From Bifidobacterium imperatoris (GTDB lineage: Bacteria; Actinomycetota; Actinomycetes; Actinomycetales; Bifidobacteriaceae): DNA of 64,000 bases. The first letter of the stretch is position 1. Each line of letters starts with the position of its first letter. The stretch is taken from positions 1 through 64,000 of the forward strand of contig NZ_NMWV01000005.1 of the NCBI RefSeq assembly GCF_002860405.1, in the 5' to 3' direction. A model generated the notes under the pieces. It searched no databases, had not been told where the DNA came from, and saw only the letters and a program-made list of their open reading frames with translations. The translations under genes were made by a program, and so were the position numbers. Below, in pieces: positions 52,585 through 61,073 of the stretch.

Positions 52585-54804
52585 TTAAATCAAATCCTTT
52601 GGATCGACTCGGAATCGCAATTCGCCCGGTTCGCGCGCCGCAACATGACGAGCCGTTTCTCGCTGCAAGCGTTCGGCAAGTTCAGCGCGCTCGGTTTGCG
52701 GCACGCGTACCACAGCTTTCACCCGATCAGCTGTGGCCTCCAATTCGCGAGCATCCACGGTTTCCGGCTGGGGAATAGGAACCGGCCCCAACATGCCGGG
52801 CAGTTCACCGCATACAGCCCAATCGCTGCCGAGCGCACCGATACGTTGCGTCAGCGTCATCACCGCGTCACGCCGACCCCATATGCAAGCCGCTGCCACA
52901 GCAGGTGGCATGCCTGTCTCCACGCGTTCCTCCATATCTTTGGCGGCAAGAATACGTGAATCCCACGCCATCAGCGATTGCGCTATCGCAGGATCCGTTT
53001 CGCCCAGGATCAGCGCTTGGCCCTCACGAGACCTCGGTGCGCACAGTGAAACCGCACGCATCCATGCGGTCAGCGTATCCAAGCGGGCATCCACGCCTAA
53101 GGCATACAGACTCGTCCACGCGTCGAGAATCGCCACGGCACGATATTCGCGCCCTGCCGCACCTTGCGAAGCTTCCACTGGGCGCACGCGTGGCTCGAAT
53201 CCCGGGGTTGCAATAACGATCATCGGCTTGGCCGGCACATCTGCCACCAAGCCTCGTGCTTTGCTGGACACCACCACCGGAACACCGCGGAACAGGCCGG
53301 CGAGCTCCTGTGCGGTGCCGGCCGCGCCCACGCGCACCACGCGCATATGCTCATGCTTGCAGGCCGGGCACTCCCAATTCAACGTCGGAGCGCCACACCA
53401 ACGGCATCGCGGCGTATTATCCGACCGATCTGACGGTAATTGCAATGGTCCGGCACATTTCGGGCATCGAGCCTGCCGGTGGCATTTTGCGCAGCTTAAG
53501 GTCTCGCTCATGCTGTCCTGCGGAATGGAAAGCAGCACGGGGCCACTTTCCAAAGCCTTGCTGAGCACACGTACGGCGGTATGCGGCACGCGTGCCCCGA
53601 TAGTGGGGTCAGCAAGTCGAGTCAATTCCTCACGGTTTAGCCAACGTACCCACGGCGTCGCATCCTTCAGTGGAGAAGCCAACGGGTGAATTGCCGTGGA
53701 AAATCCGCTCACCGGGGTTTCCACCGTATCCGGCCCGGTATTTTCCCAGTGGCTTTGCGGTGTACGAGCATTGGCCATAGCCACGAACACGCCACCGTGA
53801 GCCTTGGCTCGCAATCGCATCACACCACGAGCCTGCGGATACGGCATCATGCCATCCATGTTTTGATAAGCGGCATCCTCAAGAATCGCAAACAGTGCAG
53901 GTCCCTCAACCGGTGCATACGCTACGGCGCGCGTACCAATCACCACTTTGACTTGGCCCAATGCCACCGCCAGATAGGTACGGTACCGGTCGGATGCGGG
54001 CATTGCCTCGGCATTGAGCACGGCCACATCGCCCACCCAGCCGCCGTTCGCAGCCGGGGCAAACGGCATCAAACCATAATTGCGCAGCACGGCAAGCAGA
54101 TCGTTCACTTCCCGCATGGTCGGCAACTCCACGACGGCACACTTGCCCGCGCTCAACGCTGTGGCCACCATCCACGCCATATCCTTCTGCCATTCCTGCG
54201 CGCCGGGCATCAGATCAAATACAAACGATTGGAATCGATTACCGATCAGCGATTCCTGCAGCACATGCGCATCGCCATAATGAGTGCTAATCCGCTTGTA
54301 CCCCTGTTCAGCACCTTTGACAACCTGCGGGCCAAGCTGACGAGCGAACGATGCAGCCAGCCGTTGCTCCGCTTCGACTTTGGCCACGCGCGGAGGCACA
54401 GCGAAGCGCAGAATATTCGCACGAGTGCCGCCGTATGCCTTGGCGATAAGCGCAATATCCTCCCGCATTGAAGCAGGAACCAGCACATCCGGACTCATCA
54501 CGCGTTCCAGATAGCGCAAAGAAGAACGCGGCGTAGCACTGGTGGGCACACGATCCCAGATAATGCCATTGACGCGTTGCCCGCCGAACCGCACGCGAAC
54601 CAATACGCCGGGCTGTGCGGCATCACTGTCTTTCTCATCAATGAGGTAATCGAATGTCTGCCCTAAATGCAGAGCCTGCACTTCCAACACCACTTGGGCA
54701 ATGGGATGATGTTCGGCAGGCGTATGCTCTGCGGGCGCACGTTTGCGGCGTTTGCGTGGGGCAAGCCCCGCAAACGCCAACTGTTCAGCACCCTCAAAAG
54801 TCAT
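52585..54804 (-). CDS. priA: Primosomal protein N' (PriA), ATPase-motif-deficient type
   Basis: A 739-residue replication-restart protein. The N-terminal DNA-binding domain (LGQTFDYLI, GVLVRVRFGGQRVNGI) and the zinc cysteines (CAKCHRQARCPKC, CRWCGAP, CPACKHEH) are intact. Where helicase PriA has a GSGKT Walker A, this protein reads LSAGKCAVVELP (about 217-228), so ATP hydrolysis is doubtful. This loss is known from actinobacterial PriA proteins. It lies 39 bases after serB. Confidence 0.93.
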   Translation of the reverse strand: MTFEGAEQLAFAGLAPRKRRKRAPAEHTPAEHHPIAQVVLEVQALHLGQTFDYLIDEKDSDAAQPGVLVRVRFGGQRVNGIIWDRVPTSATPRSSLRYLERVMSPDVLVPASMREDIALIAKAYGGTRANILRFAVPPRVAKVEAEQRLAASFARQLGPQVVKGAEQGYKRISTHYGDAHVLQESLIGNRFQSFVFDLMPGAQEWQKDMAWMVATALSAGKCAVVELPTMREVNDLLAVLRNYGLMPFAPAANGGWVGDVAVLNAEAMPASDRYRTYLAVALGQVKVVIGTRAVAYAPVEGPALFAILEDAAYQNMDGMMPYPQARGVMRLRAKAHGGVFVAMANARTPQSHWENTGPDTVETPVSGFSTAIHPLASPLKDATPWVRWLNREELTRLADPTIGARVPHTAVRVLSKALESGPVLLSIPQDSMSETLSCAKCHRQARCPKCAGPLQLPSDRSDNTPRCRWCGAPTLNWECPACKHEHMRVVRVGAAGTAQELAGLFRGVPVVVSSKARGLVADVPAKPMIVIATPGFEPRVRPVEASQGAAGREYRAVAILDAWTSLYALGVDARLDTLTAWMRAVSLCAPRSREGQALILGETDPAIAQSLMAWDSRILAAKDMEERVETGMPPAVAAACIWGRRDAVMTLTQRIGALGSDWAVCGELPGMLGPVPIPQPETVDARELEATADRVKAVVRVPQTERAELAERLQRETARHVAAREPGELRFRVDPKDLI

Positions 54805-54843
54805 GGCACCACTATAAGCGTGGTTTGTAGGGAGGGAAAATAT

Positions 54844-55560
54844 TTACCTCAGGTAGTCAAGTACCAGACGCAAATCGCGCGTATTGATGGCCTCATCGGC
54901 GGCAAGCTGTGTTTTCGGCTTGGCACAGAACGCCAAACCAAGACCTGCAGCCTGAATCATCGGAATATCATTCGCGCCATCGCCAACAGCCACTGTTTGG
55001 CTCATCGGCACACCAAGACGCTCAGCCCAAGCCTTCAGCGCGTGCAGTTTCACGGTTTTGCAGACAATCTCACCAAGCACATTGCCGGTAAGCTGACCAT
55101 CCGCAGTTTCCAGACGATTTGCAATCCACAAATCAATATTGCCTTCAGCGGCAAGCCTGTCCACAACCTCATGGAAGCCGCCAGACACCACGCCGACCTT
55201 CCAACCATGCGCATGCAACGTGTCAATCAATTCCAATGCGCCATTAGTGAAATGCAGCTTATCGTGCACAGTGTCGAACACCGAAACCGGAAGCCCCTTC
55301 AGCAATGCCACGCGGGCGCGCAGAGCATCGCAGAATTCCAACTCGCCACGCATGGCGCGTTCCGTCACTTCAGAGATTTCCTCGCCCTTACCGGCTGCCT
55401 CACCCAACTCATCGATGACCTCTTCATCAATCAGCGTGGAGTCCACATCCATCACCAGCAGACCTGGCTTGCTTAACGTAGGGCACGCGAAATCCATCGA
55501 GACATCCCCAGCCTCAGTCTCATCGGACTTGTTAACAAAGTGCACATCTTCTGCAGTCAT
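54844..55560 (-). CDS. serB: Phosphoserine phosphatase
   Basis: A 238-residue HAD phosphatase for the last step of serine synthesis. Motif I DVDSTLIDEEVIDEL, the AMRGELEF loop, motif II VVSGGFHEVV and the GDGANDIPM metal motif are all present. The N-terminal ACT-type part of larger SerB proteins is absent. It starts 9 bases from the divergent DedA reading frame, so the two promoters overlap. Confidence 0.95.
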   Translation of the reverse strand: MTAEDVHFVNKSDETEAGDVSMDFACPTLSKPGLLVMDVDSTLIDEEVIDELGEAAGKGEEISEVTERAMRGELEFCDALRARVALLKGLPVSVFDTVHDKLHFTNGALELIDTLHAHGWKVGVVSGGFHEVVDRLAAEGNIDLWIANRLETADGQLTGNVLGEIVCKTVKLHALKAWAERLGVPMSQTVAVGDGANDIPMIQAAGLGLAFCAKPKTQLAADEAINTRDLRLVLDYLR

Positions 55561-55598
55561 GCCTTAGATTGTCGAAAAACCTTGGGACAATACCCGCT

Positions 55599-56297
55599 AT
55601 GAGTTTTTCCCCTGAGCTTGTCGTCACTCTCGCGGCAGACCCTACCCCTATCTGTACTGCATCCGATGGCGGATTGATTGGTGCCATCACCGAATGGCTC
55701 ATCGCCGTAATGGAAACCATCGGTGGCGTTGGTGTGGCGCTTGCCATCGCCCTCGAATCCGTGTTCCCTCCTATTCCTTCCGAAGTGATTCTGCCACTCG
55801 CAGGCTTCACGGCTGCACGCGGAACTCTGAGCTTGCCTGGCGCTATCATCTGGGCGACCATCGGATCCGTGCTCGGCGCATGGGCGCTATACGGCATTGC
55901 CCGCTGGGTTGGATTACATCGCATCAACCGCGCCGCGGACAAGATTCCCGGTGTCAGCCGCAATGATGTAAGCAAAGCGAATGACTGGTTCACCAAGTAC
56001 GGCACATGGTCAGTACTGATTGGCCGTGTGATTCCCGTGGTGCGCTCGCTGATCTCGATTCCCGCTGGATTCAATCGCATGAATTTCCTGCAATTCACCG
56101 GTTGGACGTTGCTTGGCTCCGCCATCTGGAACACGATTCTGGTGTCTGCCGGATACCTGCTGGGCGACCAATGGTGTTCGATTCAAGGTGCGCTTGGCGT
56201 GTTCGAAGATGTGGTTATTGCCGCGGTGATTGTGGTCATCGTTTGGTTCGCGGCACGCAAAGTGCGTAGTGTGGTGCGTAGTCGAAAACAACAATAA
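55599..56297 (+). CDS. DedA-family membrane protein
   Basis: A 232-residue membrane protein with the DedA/SNARE-associated (VTT) domain: an N-terminal re-entrant region, ESVFPPIPSEVILPLAGF, then the GRVIPVVRSLISIPAG block with the essential arginines, and about five hydrophobic segments. DedA proteins flip or recycle undecaprenyl phosphate or phospholipids. The ATG at 55599 is chosen over a TTG at 55569. There is no good ribosome site, and GACAAT 8 bases before may give a leaderless mRNA. Confidence 0.88.
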   Translation: MSFSPELVVTLAADPTPICTASDGGLIGAITEWLIAVMETIGGVGVALAIALESVFPPIPSEVILPLAGFTAARGTLSLPGAIIWATIGSVLGAWALYGIARWVGLHRINRAADKIPGVSRNDVSKANDWFTKYGTWSVLIGRVIPVVRSLISIPAGFNRMNFLQFTGWTLLGSAIWNTILVSAGYLLGDQWCSIQGALGVFEDVVIAAVIVVIVWFAARKVRSVVRSRKQQ

Positions 56298-56342
56298 GCC
56301 GAGCCGCACGAAGCATTGTTCGCGTGCAGTCAAGGAAGTCGA

Positions 56343-57908
56343 ATGAGCGAAGCAGAAGATCTTGCCGCATTGAATGATCGGTTGATGGCGCGTAATCATG
56401 CGCTCGCCGAGGCATTGTCTCGCGCGGGCAAGGAACTGACCAAAGCCAAATCACAGTTGGCGCAATTGGCTCAGCCTCCGCTGACTTTCGCCACAATGGT
56501 CAAGGTTGATTCCTCGCATATCGATGCTGATGGTGTGCAGCATGCCTCGGCTGAAGTGATTGCCGGTACTCGCCGCATGGTGGTGCCGGTCGCAGCCAAC
56601 GTGAATGCGGCTCGACTGACTTCCGGCGCCACGGTGATGTTGAACGAGAAGCTGGTCTTGGTCGAACAGCGCGACAATGATACCGTTGGTCAGATGCGTA
56701 CAGTCAAGGAAGCGCTTGATGATGGGCGTTTGGTGGTAGCCGACGCTTCTGGCAATCCTACGTTGATTCGTAGGGCGGGAGCATTGGCGCATACGGCCAT
56801 CAACCAAGGTGATCGATTGATTGTGGACCCATCCGTGCGCTTGGCGTTGGAAGTGCTGCCGGTGGAAGGCGATAAGGATCTGGTGCTAGAGGAGACCCCG
56901 GATGTCAGCTTCGCGGATATCGGTGGCCTTGATGCTGAAATCAGTCGTATTCGCGATGCCGTGCAGCTGCCATTCCAGCATCGTGCTCTGTTCGAGCGTT
57001 ACGATTTGAAGCCGCCGAAGGGCGTGCTGCTGTATGGTCCGCCTGGCAATGGCAAGACGATGATCGCCAAAGCCGTGGCCAATGCGCTGTGCGAAAGTGG
57101 ATACGATATGGATGGCAACGGTACGGTGGATGACACCGAACGCATGGTCAAAGGCGTATTCCTTTCCGTTAAAGGTCCGGAACTGCTCAACAAGTACGTG
57201 GGCGAATCCGAGCGTTTGATTCGGTTGATTTTCCAACGTGCCCGCGAACGTGCCGCCGAAGGTCGGCCAGTGGTGGTGTTCATCGATGAGATGGACTCGC
57301 TGCTGCGCACCCGCGGTTCCGGTGTCTCCTCGGACGTGGAGACCACGATTGTGCCACAATTCCTTTCCGAACTCGACGGTGTGGAATCGTTGGATAATGT
57401 GATGGTAATCGGCGCTTCCAACCGTGTGGACATGATTGACCCGGCTGTGCTGCGTCCTGGCCGACTCGATGTGAAAATCCGTGTTGGTAGGCCTCAGAGG
57501 GATCAAGCTGTGGCCATTGTCGGCCATTACCTGACCGACGATCTGCCGTTGGAATCCGGTGTGGATGCCCATGCGCTTTCCGTAGTGCTGGTGCGTGATA
57601 TCTACGAGACTTCGGAACGTCGGCATATTTGCGATGTGCAAGGTGAATCCGGTCAGTGGTCCGCATTGTTCCTGGCCGATGTGGTTTCTGGCGCAATGCT
57701 GAAAAACATTGTGGACCGAGCCAAAACGCGTGCTGTCAAACAGTCGATTGAATCCGGCGAGGATGTGGCGTTGACCATACCGTTGTTGGCCGCCGCCGTG
57801 GAAGACGAATTCCGGGAGACCCGGGATTCTATGGCGGATGTGGATCCTGAACAATGGTCTCGCATCAACGGTATGGACCCGGTTCGCCGTATTCGTGCGG
57901 TGTCATGA
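56343..57908 (+). CDS. arc: Proteasome-associated AAA ATPase ARC (Mpa-like)
   Basis: A 521-residue hexameric AAA ATPase. Residues 1-45 form a Leu-rich coiled coil that binds Pup, followed by OB-fold domains (about 55-190) and the AAA module with Walker A GPPGNGKT, Walker B VVFIDEMDSL and the arginine-finger region RPGRLDVKIRVGRP. The C-terminus ends VRRIRAVS and lacks the QYL/HbYX tail by which Mpa opens the 20S proteasome. The start follows AAGGAAG. No prcA/prcB is present in this locus, so unfolded targets must go elsewhere. Confidence 0.95.
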   Translation: MSEAEDLAALNDRLMARNHALAEALSRAGKELTKAKSQLAQLAQPPLTFATMVKVDSSHIDADGVQHASAEVIAGTRRMVVPVAANVNAARLTSGATVMLNEKLVLVEQRDNDTVGQMRTVKEALDDGRLVVADASGNPTLIRRAGALAHTAINQGDRLIVDPSVRLALEVLPVEGDKDLVLEETPDVSFADIGGLDAEISRIRDAVQLPFQHRALFERYDLKPPKGVLLYGPPGNGKTMIAKAVANALCESGYDMDGNGTVDDTERMVKGVFLSVKGPELLNKYVGESERLIRLIFQRARERAAEGRPVVVFIDEMDSLLRTRGSGVSSDVETTIVPQFLSELDGVESLDNVMVIGASNRVDMIDPAVLRPGRLDVKIRVGRPQRDQAVAIVGHYLTDDLPLESGVDAHALSVVLVRDIYETSERRHICDVQGESGQWSALFLADVVSGAMLKNIVDRAKTRAVKQSIESGEDVALTIPLLAAAVEDEFRETRDSMADVDPEQWSRINGMDPVRRIRAVS

Positions 57909-57936
57909 TGTTTAATCATGTTCCTACTACCACTTC

Positions 57937-58082
57937 ACTGTAGGATTTCTAACACTGACTGTAGGTTTCCTAACACTGACTGTAGGTTTTTGAACGTATT
58001 TTGTTGGAAAACCTACAGTCAATGTAGAAAAACCGACAGTCAATGTCAGGAAACCTACAGTCAATGTAGAAAAACCTACAGT
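57937..58082. mobile_element. MITE-like array of 21-base repeats in opposite orientations
   Basis: ACTGTAGG begins at 57937, 57958 and 57979, exactly 21 bases apart. On the other side CCTACAGT or CCGACAGT begins at 58012, 58033, 58054 and 58075, again 21 bases apart. The whole array is a near-dyad beginning TGTAGG and ending CCTACA. TG...CA tips with repeated subterminal motifs resemble IS21-family ends, so this may be a deletion derivative in which two ends have been brought together. No clear target duplication is seen. Confidence 0.6.
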
Positions 58083-58169
58083 CGGTGGGACAAATCAGCA
58101 GGATGAGGAACAGAGGCTTCGCCATCCTACGGTTTCGCGATGATCGGGAGCACGGAGTTAGGAGCAGAC

Positions 58170-59849
58170 ATGAGCGTGCAACGAGTGATGGGTACCGAGA
58201 CTGAATATGCAGTCTCGCTGAAAGCCGCAGGTGGTCACTATAATCCGGTGCAGCTTTCCTTCGACGTAGTCAATGGGGCGGCAAATCAGCACAGCAAGTC
58301 GATTCGTTGGGACTACCGTCAGGAGGATCCGGTCAACGATGCGCGTGGTACCCGTCTTGAACGAGCCGCCGCCCGACCGGACATGTTGACCGACTCTCCG
58401 CAGCTCAACATCACGAACGTGATTGCGCCTAACGGTGGCCGTGTATACGTGGATCATGCACACCCCGAATACTCCGCTCCGGAAACCACAGACCCGTTCG
58501 AAGCCGTACGCTACGACCATGCTGGCGACCTCATCATGCAAGCCGCCGCTGAGCGCGCCTCCGAAGCCACTGGAACTCCGATTGTGCTACATCGCAATAA
58601 TGTGGACGGCAAAGGCTCAAGCTGGGGTACGCATGAAAACTACATGATGCTGCGCAGTGTGCCATTCAGCCAGGTAGCTCGGCTCATGACCCTGCACTTC
58701 GTCACCCGCCAGATTTACGCCGGTTCAGGGCGCGTGGGGATTGGCGAACACAGTGAGACGGCCGGCTTCCAATTGAGTCAGCGCGCCGACTACATTCATT
58801 CCAAAGTCGGCTTGCAAACCACGTTTGAGCGCCCCATCGTCAACACGCGTGATGAATCCCATTCCACCGACGAATTCCGCCGTCTCCATGTGATCGTAGG
58901 CGACGCCAACCGCATGCAAGTGCCGCAGGTATTGAAACTCGGCACCACCAGCATGCTGCTATGGCTGCTGGAACATGCCGAGGAAGCGGATTTTGATATC
59001 GATGCATTCCTCGATGAGCTGGAACTAGCAGACCCGGTGGAAGCCATGCACACGGTCTCGCATGATTTAACGCTTGCCGCTCCGCTCGAGCTCGAGCACG
59101 GCGGGGAAACCAACGCTTGGTTGATTCAGCTGAAATTGCGTCAGGCTGTCTATCAGGTGGCGGCGCTGATTGACGGCACGGATACCACGGGCGAACCAGC
59201 CTGGCCTGATAAGTCCACCACCTCGGTCATGGCGATGTGGGGGCAGGCGCTCGCCGATGTTGCCGCCATTCGTCATGCCGACAATGATGATGCGCGACTG
59301 ACGCTGAGCAATGAAGCCAGCCGTGTGGAATGGCTGTTCAAATGGCAGTTATTGGAGAAAATGCGTCGCAAGATTGCTGCTGCATCGGCTGCGGCTGCGG
59401 CAAACCCATTGTTTGGCTGGGATAGTCCGAAGCTCAAGGTCATTGATTTGTCTTGGGCTGCATTGGATTCGAAAACCAGCGTGTTCGCCAAATTGGAATC
59501 GCGAACTGAGCGTGTGGTGCGTGCAGAAGACGTTGCGCAGGCAGCAACAGAGCCTCCCGAACATACCCGCGCATGGCTGAGAGGCAAGCTGGTCAGCAAG
59601 TTTGGTAGTGAAGTCGCCGCTGTCAGCTGGTCCAAACTGACTGCGCGAGATCCGCAAACTGTATCCGCGGATGACTCTGCCGAATTCTACGGTAACGCCA
59701 GTCATGCTGCCTCCTCATCCGCAAACCTGTTTTCCTTGGATATCTCCAATCCATTGCGATTCACCAAACAGGATTGCCAAACCAAGCTTGATGCGGCGGA
59801 ACACGCCATTGATCTGCTGAAGGCTTTGGCCATCACCACGGAAGGTTAG
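58170..59849 (+). CDS. dop: Pup deamidase/depupylase
   Basis: A 559-residue carboxylate-amine-ligase-fold enzyme. MGTETEYAVS at the N-terminus carries the metal-binding Glu, and HRNNVDGKGSSWGTHENYMM and NTRDESH are conserved Dop/PafA blocks. Dop removes Pup from targets; in species with Pup ending in Gln it also deamidates it. Here Pup already ends in Glu, so depupylation should be its main job. The start at 58170 follows AGGAG; a longer ATG at 58140 is less likely. Confidence 0.94.
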   Translation: MSVQRVMGTETEYAVSLKAAGGHYNPVQLSFDVVNGAANQHSKSIRWDYRQEDPVNDARGTRLERAAARPDMLTDSPQLNITNVIAPNGGRVYVDHAHPEYSAPETTDPFEAVRYDHAGDLIMQAAAERASEATGTPIVLHRNNVDGKGSSWGTHENYMMLRSVPFSQVARLMTLHFVTRQIYAGSGRVGIGEHSETAGFQLSQRADYIHSKVGLQTTFERPIVNTRDESHSTDEFRRLHVIVGDANRMQVPQVLKLGTTSMLLWLLEHAEEADFDIDAFLDELELADPVEAMHTVSHDLTLAAPLELEHGGETNAWLIQLKLRQAVYQVAALIDGTDTTGEPAWPDKSTTSVMAMWGQALADVAAIRHADNDDARLTLSNEASRVEWLFKWQLLEKMRRKIAAASAAAAANPLFGWDSPKLKVIDLSWAALDSKTSVFAKLESRTERVVRAEDVAQAATEPPEHTRAWLRGKLVSKFGSEVAAVSWSKLTARDPQTVSADDSAEFYGNASHAASSSANLFSLDISNPLRFTKQDCQTKLDAAEHAIDLLKALAITTEG

Positions 59850-59860
59850 ACTAGACAGTT

Positions 59861-60733
59861 ATGGAAGACACAAAGACACAGAGTCCACAGGAACTGCGCA
59901 GTCTTGCGCTCACGGTAGCCGCTCTCCTTGAAGAGGCCGGCAAGCATGCCCTCCATGATCAGATTAATCCTCGCAATATCGTGCAGTCGGTAGATGCCGA
60001 CCAGTCCGGTAACGGTAATCGCTACAAGCTCGAAACCGACGGTAAAATCCTGCGCTTTATGAGTACGCGTCTGGCCGATATCGCTCATTTCGATGGCTTC
60101 TGGTCTACACGACCCGCTAAAAGCCGTCCAGGCCAGCGATACTGGTATATCGGCAAGATCGACGGCGTAATTAACTATGTTCGCCGAATGAGCGAATGGA
60201 CATTGACTGCGGCATTGTTCGAATTCGATGAGAACAATGAGCCGAAGCCGATTCTGGGCGTAGTGCATGCCCCGGCGTTGGGTCTGACCTATTTGGCAGC
60301 CAAGGGTGCGGGTGCGGTGCGCATTCATAAGACTGCGGTCGGAGAGAAGCGAGACAAGGTAGTGCCATCCATGACTTCTTCGTTGGATGGTTCCGTACTG
60401 AGCTACGGTATGTCGTTCATCCCTAAGGAATCCCAACGTGCGTTGGATGTAGCATCGGCGTTGGCGGGTCGTCCCGCCGATATTAAGCGCGTCGGTCCGG
60501 CATCCTTGGACTTGTGCAAGGTGGCGGATGGTACGTACGATGCCTACTTTGAGCCGATGCTGCATGTGTGGGATATTCCTGCTATTGCCGCGGGCACCGT
60601 GGTGGTATGGGAAGCCCAAGGTACATTGAGCCGTTGGGATGGCGATCGCATCCATTGGCGTCATGACAACGACGTGGTGGCCACGAACGGTCTCATTTCA
60701 CGCGAGCTCATGCGGTATCTCAGCATGCTGTAA
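59861..60733 (+). CDS. Inositol-monophosphatase-like protein with degraded metal site
   Basis: A 290-residue protein of the FIG/IMPase superfamily, HisN-like in pattern. The key motif D-P-[IL]-D-G-T-x-N-F reads G98-K-I-D101-G-V-I-N-Y106, so the first metal-binding Asp and the catalytic Thr are replaced. No GEE-type Glu motif occurs before it. The late VWDIPAIAAG Asp is kept. It is either a pseudo-enzyme or has altered chemistry. It lies 11 bases after dop, and TAGACT ending 9 bases before the ATG may give a leaderless mRNA. Confidence 0.8.
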   Translation: MEDTKTQSPQELRSLALTVAALLEEAGKHALHDQINPRNIVQSVDADQSGNGNRYKLETDGKILRFMSTRLADIAHFDGFWSTRPAKSRPGQRYWYIGKIDGVINYVRRMSEWTLTAALFEFDENNEPKPILGVVHAPALGLTYLAAKGAGAVRIHKTAVGEKRDKVVPSMTSSLDGSVLSYGMSFIPKESQRALDVASALAGRPADIKRVGPASLDLCKVADGTYDAYFEPMLHVWDIPAIAAGTVVVWEAQGTLSRWDGDRIHWRHDNDVVATNGLISRELMRYLSML

Positions 60734-60869
60734 ACCTCTGAAATACATTTGGGCATATTGTTCACCACACTTCATAATCAATCTGCATAAACCTTGAATG
60801 ATGACTGCCCTTCGTGAACGTGTATTTTATGGCTGCGTACACGGAGGGGAGTCGAAAAGGACACAAATC

Positions 60870-61073
60870 ATGCCGCAGCAATTCGAACAACCGCAATCTC
60901 AGCCGCAGGAAACTCATGAAGAGGACATCCTCGCTGCTACTGAGAGCAATGCGCAGCAGCAGAACGAAGACCAGTCCGATGTGTTGGACAGCATTCTGGA
61001 CGACATCGAGTCCACGCTCGAGACCAATGCTGAGGAATACGTCAATAGCTTCGTGCAAAAAGGCGGCGAGTGA
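60870..61073 (+). CDS. pup: Prokaryotic ubiquitin-like protein Pup
   Basis: A 67-residue, acidic, mostly disordered protein. The C-terminal half is helical ([21 protein letters not shown]) and the end is FVQKGGE. Pup is linked through its terminal Glu to lysines of target proteins by PafA. Because it ends in Glu and not Gln, no deamidation is needed. AAAAGG lies before the ATG. A longer reading from 60798 is rejected. The stop overlaps the pafA start in TGATG. Confidence 0.95.
   Translation: MPQQFEQPQSQPQETHEEDILAATESNAQQQNEDQSDVLDSILDDIESTLETNAEEYVNSFVQKGGE

Noticed and set aside
57937..58082. CRISPR array
   Set aside because: The 21-base period leaves almost no spacer, copies invert in the middle, and no cas gene is in the window.
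60798..60869. Longer N-terminus for Pup
   Set aside because: The upstream codons run through the ribosome site AAAAGG and are unlike Pup; the ATG at 60870 gives the standard length.
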